Source: Methanobacteriota archaeon (GTDB taxonomy: Archaea > Thermoplasmatota > Poseidoniia > Poseidoniales > Thalassarchaeaceae). Taken from it: a stretch of DNA of 46,512 nucleotides. Location: contig PBSO01000006.1 in the NCBI GenBank assembly GCA_002726275.1, positions 11,583 through 58,094 of the forward strand, in the 5' to 3' direction. Both the position numbers and the translations under genes were made by a program. Below, piece after piece: positions 42,912-46,512 of the stretch; the first letter of the stretch is position 1; every line of letters begins with the position of its first letter. Below the pieces are notes generated by a model. The model saw nothing but the letters and a program-made list of their open reading frames with translations. It was not told the DNA's origin and ran no database searches.

Positions 42912-43970
42912 ATGGTCACTCGCCTCCCCATCATCGAGAATGCTCGTGATGACGGTGGTGGCTGTGGCATAGCCCCTCCAGAAGATGCAAAAAATGGTAA
43001 ATCAAGGGAGAGAAAGAGGCTGCCAAAGTGGTTCAAAACTTCATTGCCGGTCGGAGAGTCTCAAGTCAGGTACAATGAGACGAAATCGCGTGTTAATGAG
43101 AACAGTCTGAATACTGTCTGTGAAGAGGCAAGATGCCCGAATGTCCACGACTGCTGGGGCAGGGGAACTGCGACATTCATGATTGCTGGAGAGGTTTGCA
43201 CCAGGGGCTGTAGATTCTGTGCAATTGACACATCGAAGAGACCCCCTCCCCTGAACCCTGACGAGCCCCAATCATTGGCCGATGCAGTGAGCAGGATGGG
43301 GCTAAGTCACGCGGTCATCACTGTAGTAAATCGTGATGACCTCCCTGACGGAGGCGCCAGTCATTACAAAGATTGCATTAAATCTGTACATGAGAAGTCT
43401 CCTCATGTTGGATTGGAGTTGCTTTGTTCTGATCTTGATGGGGACAAGGGCTCACTAGCTCTACTCTTGGACGGGCTTCCACTGAACGTCTTCGCCCACA
43501 ATGTGGAGTGCGTTCCCCGACTAGACTCCGTGGTCAGGGATCCAAGAGCCTCATTCGAGCAGTCAATTTCAATTCTATCAGAGGCCAAGAGGCTTAGGCC
43601 TGACATACTGACAAAGAGCAGCATCATGGTAGGGCTTGGAGAAACGGATGATGAGATATCGGATGCCATGAGGGAGTTGCATTCTGCTGGGGTGGACATG
43701 ATAACACTGGGTCAATACCTGCAACCAGGCGATAGGCACCTCTCCGTAGATAGGTTTCCAGAACCATCCTCTTTCGCAGAGTGGGACAGGGAAGCCAGAG
43801 AAATCGGTTTCAGTGCTGTGGCTAGTGGCCCATTAGTAAGATCTAGTTACAGGGCGGGAATGCTCTGGGAAGAGGCCCTGGGCGGAGAGCCGGTCGTAAC
43901 TAGGGAATCAACTGGTTCTGCCGTAAGTTTCCTTTCAACAGGGCTGATTGACCAAGGCCAAACAATATGA
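42912..43970 (+). CDS. lipA: Lipoyl synthase (radical SAM)
   Basis: The enzyme inserts two sulfurs into octanoyl groups on lipoyl domains. Both cluster sites are visible: the auxiliary cluster CEEARCPNVHDCWGRGTATF and the radical-SAM motif CTRGCRFCAIDT (CX3CX2C). Other motifs are AVITVVNRDDLPDGGASHY, FAHNVECVPRLDSVVRDPRA, TKSSIMVGLGETDDEI, LGQYLQPGDRHLSVDRF and the C-terminal serine ligand in VRSSYRAG. The length (352) is slightly above the usual ~300 because of an N-terminal extension rich in Gly and charged residues. It leads the dehydrogenase operon, with 22 bases to the E1alpha start, and would supply the cofactor of the E2 protein. No lipB or lplA is seen here. Confidence 0.96.
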   Translation: MVTRLPIIENARDDGGGCGIAPPEDAKNGKSRERKRLPKWFKTSLPVGESQVRYNETKSRVNENSLNTVCEEARCPNVHDCWGRGTATFMIAGEVCTRGCRFCAIDTSKRPPPLNPDEPQSLADAVSRMGLSHAVITVVNRDDLPDGGASHYKDCIKSVHEKSPHVGLELLCSDLDGDKGSLALLLDGLPLNVFAHNVECVPRLDSVVRDPRASFEQSISILSEAKRLRPDILTKSSIMVGLGETDDEISDAMRELHSAGVDMITLGQYLQPGDRHLSVDRFPEPSSFAEWDREAREIGFSAVASGPLVRSSYRAGMLWEEALGGEPVVTRESTGSAVSFLSTGLIDQGQTI

Positions 43971-43992
43971 GCATGTAGTGGGTGATGATAGC

Positions 43993-45234
43993 ATGGCGAG
44001 AGACGTTTCTGACATCCCCTTGCACATCCCGGATGCCCCACACAGGCCAGGGGAGGACGCAAAATTTGCTGATTGGCCATGGGAACCCGGGGATCTTGGC
44101 AAGCTTGACGTCGATTGCTCCGCGGAGGAGACATCGGAGCATGCAAATGGTTTGGTCAGGGTCTTGGGCGATGACAACAGTGCCTCAGGGAAGTGGGATC
44201 CGAACCTTTCTGCCGATGAAATGAGGCTGGGCCTTGAGCATATGCTCAGACTACGTATTTTTGACGATAGGATGATGAAAATGCAGCGTACTGGCAAATT
44301 GTCATTCTACATGAGGTCCTTTGGCGAAGAGGCGATAGCTATCGCTCAAACAATGGCCCTTGAGGAGCAAGACTGGTTATTCCCAACTTATCGACAGCCC
44401 GGTGCCCAATTCGTCAGAGGGCGTGACATGGTAAGCATGATTTGCCACTGCATTGGAAACGAGGAGGACAACGTGAAAGGTCGGCAAATGCCCGTTCACT
44501 ACACATTCAAAGAGGGACGATACATTTCGGTCTCAAGTCCGGTTGGAACACAATTCAGTCAGGCAATCGGAGTCGCCTTGGCATCTAGGTACAAAGAGCT
44601 TGATGAGGTCACAATTACATGGATAGGGGATGGGGCGAGTGCAGAAGGAGACTACCACTATGCGCTAAACTTTGCAGGAGTTTTCAAGGCCCCTGTTATC
44701 CTAAATGTGGTGAACAACCAATGGGCGATTTCCACGCATAGTAATTTTGCAAGCGGACTTCAGAATTTCGCCATCAGAGGGATTCCGTATGGAATTCCAA
44801 GTATCAGAGTAGACGGGAATGACTTTCTGGCATTATTCTCAGTAACCAAGTGGGCAAGAGAGAGGGCCTCCAAGGGACTCGGTGCAACGCACATAGAAGT
44901 TCTGACATACCGAGCTGGTGCTCACAGTAGCAGTGATGACCCATCCAGATATAGGCCTGCAGACGCAAACGAGCATTGGCCGGGTGGCGACCCAATTGAG
45001 AGGCTGAAAGATCATCTAATTAACATTGGAGAGTGGTCAGATGAGGACCACAGTAATCTATCGGAGAAATTAGACTCCGAAGTAATGAGTGCATACAAAG
45101 AGGCAGTGAGATTCGGAGATCTGGCAAATGGCCCATACCCCTCATCTGATGCCATATTCACGGAGGTTTACGAAACCCCTCCATGGCACCTAATGGAACA
45201 ATGGGATGAAATGAAGAAATGGAGGGATGATTAA
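43993..45234 (+). CDS. Branched-chain 2-oxoacid dehydrogenase E1 component, alpha subunit
   Basis: The product decarboxylates 2-oxoacids with thiamine diphosphate. The TPP motif runs from ITWIGDGASAEGDYHYALNF to VVNNQWAIST. The segments WLFPTYRQPGAQFVRG, NVKGRQMPVHYTF, SSPVGTQFSQAIGVALA, SIRVDGNDFLALFSV, and TYRAGAHSSSDDPSRYR follow the branched-chain (BCKDH) type more closely than the pyruvate type. The ATG at 43993 is chosen over the TTG at 43948 used by the track, which would overlap lipA. An N-terminal ~75-residue extension, predicted to be disordered, precedes the domain. Its stop overlaps the E1beta ATG by one base. Confidence 0.93.
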   Translation: MARDVSDIPLHIPDAPHRPGEDAKFADWPWEPGDLGKLDVDCSAEETSEHANGLVRVLGDDNSASGKWDPNLSADEMRLGLEHMLRLRIFDDRMMKMQRTGKLSFYMRSFGEEAIAIAQTMALEEQDWLFPTYRQPGAQFVRGRDMVSMICHCIGNEEDNVKGRQMPVHYTFKEGRYISVSSPVGTQFSQAIGVALASRYKELDEVTITWIGDGASAEGDYHYALNFAGVFKAPVILNVVNNQWAISTHSNFASGLQNFAIRGIPYGIPSIRVDGNDFLALFSVTKWARERASKGLGATHIEVLTYRAGAHSSSDDPSRYRPADANEHWPGGDPIERLKDHLINIGEWSDEDHSNLSEKLDSEVMSAYKEAVRFGDLANGPYPSSDAIFTEVYETPPWHLMEQWDEMKKWRDD

Positions 45235-46244
45235 TGCCCAACATGAACATGGTTGAGTCAGTGAATAGCGCTCTGCAGACCATGCTTTCGAAAGACAAGA
45301 ATGTAGTAATCTTTGGAGAGGATGTAGGATACTTTGGAGGTGTCTTCAGGACTTCTGACGGACTCCAAGAGGAATTTGGAAAACACCGTGTTTTTGACAC
45401 TCCGCTTTCTGAGGGAGGAATTGCCGCTACGGCATTCGGAATGGGCATTAATGGTCTACGTCCAGTTGTTGAAATACAATTTGCAGACTACATTTTCCCA
45501 GCATATGACCAGATTGTCAACGAAATCGCGAAGGTTCGGCACAGGTCAGGAGGGGAGTTCTGGTGCCCATTGACGATAAGGACGCCTGCAGGAGGGGGAA
45601 TTAGGGGCGGACATCACCATTCTCAATCTCCAGAATCTCAGTTCACACATACTCCCGGCCTGAAGGTCGTCTATTGCTCCACGCCATACAATGCAAAGGG
45701 CCTCCTAATCAGTGCCATTGAAGACAATGACCCAGTAATTTTCTTCGAACCCAAGAGGTGCTACAGAGGTCCATTCTACGGTGACCCGCACAATGTCCCA
45801 ACATGGGGAGGGCATCCGGAAGCCGAAGTTCCCGAGTCCCACTATACAGTTCCCCTTGGTGAAGCTCGCTTGGCGATGGAAGGGGACGAATGTACGGTAA
45901 TTGCTTGGGGCGCCATGGTCCACGTCAGTGAGCAGGCGATCAAAAATAGCGGTGTTTCATGTGACCTTATTGATCTCCAAACACTAGTCCCCTGGGATAG
46001 GTCTGCAATTGAGAAGTCTATTGCCAAGACTGGTCGTTGTGTCATTGTTCACGAAGCGCCGAAAACCAGTGGATTTGGGGCTGAAATGGCAGCCTCGATA
46101 CAGGAAAGGTGTTTCTGGAGCCTTGAGTCTCCAATTGAAAGAGTTACAGGTTGGGACACCCCATTCCCCCATACTACTGAATGGGATTACATGCCCGGAC
46201 CCACTAGGATAGCCGCGGCGATTGCGAGGACACAGGAGGAATGA
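45234..46244 (+). CDS. Branched-chain 2-oxoacid dehydrogenase E1 component, beta subunit
   Basis: The 336-residue product has the standard E1beta layout: MNMVESVNSALQTMLSKDKN, VIFGEDVGYFGGVFRTSDGL, FDTPLSEGGIAATAFGMGIN, PVVEIQFADYIFPAYDQIVN, and RTPAGGGIRGGHHHSQSPES, with the transketolase C-terminal domain (CDLIDLQTLVPWDRSAIEKS; VIVHEAPKTSGFGAEMAA). It pairs with E1alpha as an alpha2beta2 enzyme. The one-base overlap with E1alpha and four-base overlap (ATGA) with E2 show translational coupling. Confidence 0.95.
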   Translation: MPNMNMVESVNSALQTMLSKDKNVVIFGEDVGYFGGVFRTSDGLQEEFGKHRVFDTPLSEGGIAATAFGMGINGLRPVVEIQFADYIFPAYDQIVNEIAKVRHRSGGEFWCPLTIRTPAGGGIRGGHHHSQSPESQFTHTPGLKVVYCSTPYNAKGLLISAIEDNDPVIFFEPKRCYRGPFYGDPHNVPTWGGHPEAEVPESHYTVPLGEARLAMEGDECTVIAWGAMVHVSEQAIKNSGVSCDLIDLQTLVPWDRSAIEKSIAKTGRCVIVHEAPKTSGFGAEMAASIQERCFWSLESPIERVTGWDTPFPHTTEWDYMPGPTRIAAAIARTQEE

Positions 46245-46512
46245 GTGTGGGAAAATACGTATTCAAACTTCCAGACATAGGTGAAGGAGTTGTCGAAGGA
46301 GAGGTTGTAATATGGCATGTTTCTGTCGGCGACAAGGTCTCTGAAGATGATGCCATTGTCGATGTCATGACTGATAAGGCCACGGTGACCATACCATCTC
46401 CCACTGATGGAGTGGTTACTTCCCTTAGCGGGGACGTTGGAGATATGATCGCCGTAGGGACTACGCTGGTCGAATTCGATTCGGATAGTTCCGTGGAAAT
46501 CCCCCGGGACGC
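46241..46512 (+). CDS. Dihydrolipoamide acyltransferase (E2) of 2-oxoacid dehydrogenase, N-terminal part
   Basis: The frame from ATG 46241 encodes a lipoyl domain, MSVGKYVFKLPDIGEGVVEG, with the lipoylated lysine in VMTDKATVTIPSP and a second half GVVTSLSGDVGDMIAVG. The rest, with the expected peripheral-binding and catalytic domains, lies beyond the window, as presumably does E3. It overlaps the E1beta stop by four bases. Lipoylation would depend on LipA encoded at the head of the operon. Confidence 0.93.
   Translation, partial: MSVGKYVFKLPDIGEGVVEGEVVIWHVSVGDKVSEDDAIVDVMTDKATVTIPSPTDGVVTSLSGDVGDMIAVGTTLVEFDSDSSVEIPRD

Overview
The window looks like a piece of a mesophilic heterotrophic archaeon, most likely a Thermoplasmatota member of the Marine Group II (Ca. 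Poseidoniales) kind. This is inference from content. In favour are the archaeal cluster rpo7-spt4-eS24-eS31, an archaeal-type D-aminoacyl-tRNA deacylase, an HVO_0476-type zinc-finger protein, an XPD-like FeS helicase, tRNAs with encoded CCA, and TATA-like boxes about 25 bases before many start codons (leaderless transcription). Mixed with these are bacterial-looking metabolic genes and several very long, acidic, membrane-anchored surface proteins. No mobile element, phage, CRISPR array or rRNA was seen.

Layout. 1-3380 (-): a secreted, glycine/serine-rich surface protein cut by the window edge. 3490-3742: tRNA-Thr(GGT) and tRNA-Ser(GGA), divergent. 3809-7061: a six-TM protein with a zinc-ribbon tail, a membrane-anchored subtilase, and a methyltransferase-fold protein overlapping it convergently. 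7117-9659: HVO_0476-family protein, proline dehydrogenase, D-aminoacyl-tRNA deacylase. 9732-11919: an unknown protein, then the RNA polymerase/ribosomal cluster, including an eS31 gene too short for the ORF track. 12158-18468: an 1889-residue FG-GAP/CARDB surface protein and a small unknown. 18469-24778: purC, then an amino-acid ABC importer of unusual build and glutamate dehydrogenase. 24893-29477: HD phosphohydrolase, tandem ribbon-helix-helix regulator, XPD-like helicase, an unknown. 29468-41438 (-): two giant membrane-anchored surface proteins (about 2984 and 977 residues). 41556-42810: tRNA-Leu(TAA), FolB and a pteridine-reductase-like SDR. 42912-end: lipoyl synthase and branched-chain 2-oxoacid dehydrogenase E1alpha, E1beta and E2 (E2 cut by the window end).

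How it fits together. The metabolic genes point to amino-acid and protein use: an outward-facing subtilase, amino-acid import, glutamate dehydrogenase, proline dehydrogenase, and a branched-chain 2-oxoacid dehydrogenase with the lipoyl synthase needed to make its cofactor. The most unusual locus is the importer at 19427-23417. Its binding protein appears circularly permuted (lobe 2 before lobe 1) and is tethered by a C-terminal TM helix. Its permease carries an N-terminal Ycf48/BNR-like beta-propeller and about 100 extra residues between its first TM helix and its core. A second point of interest is the 2984-residue protein, which joins calcium-binding TSP3-like repeats, a transglutaminase-like domain lacking the usual His and Asp, many Ig-like domains, a TM helix and a DUF4129-like cytoplasmic tail.
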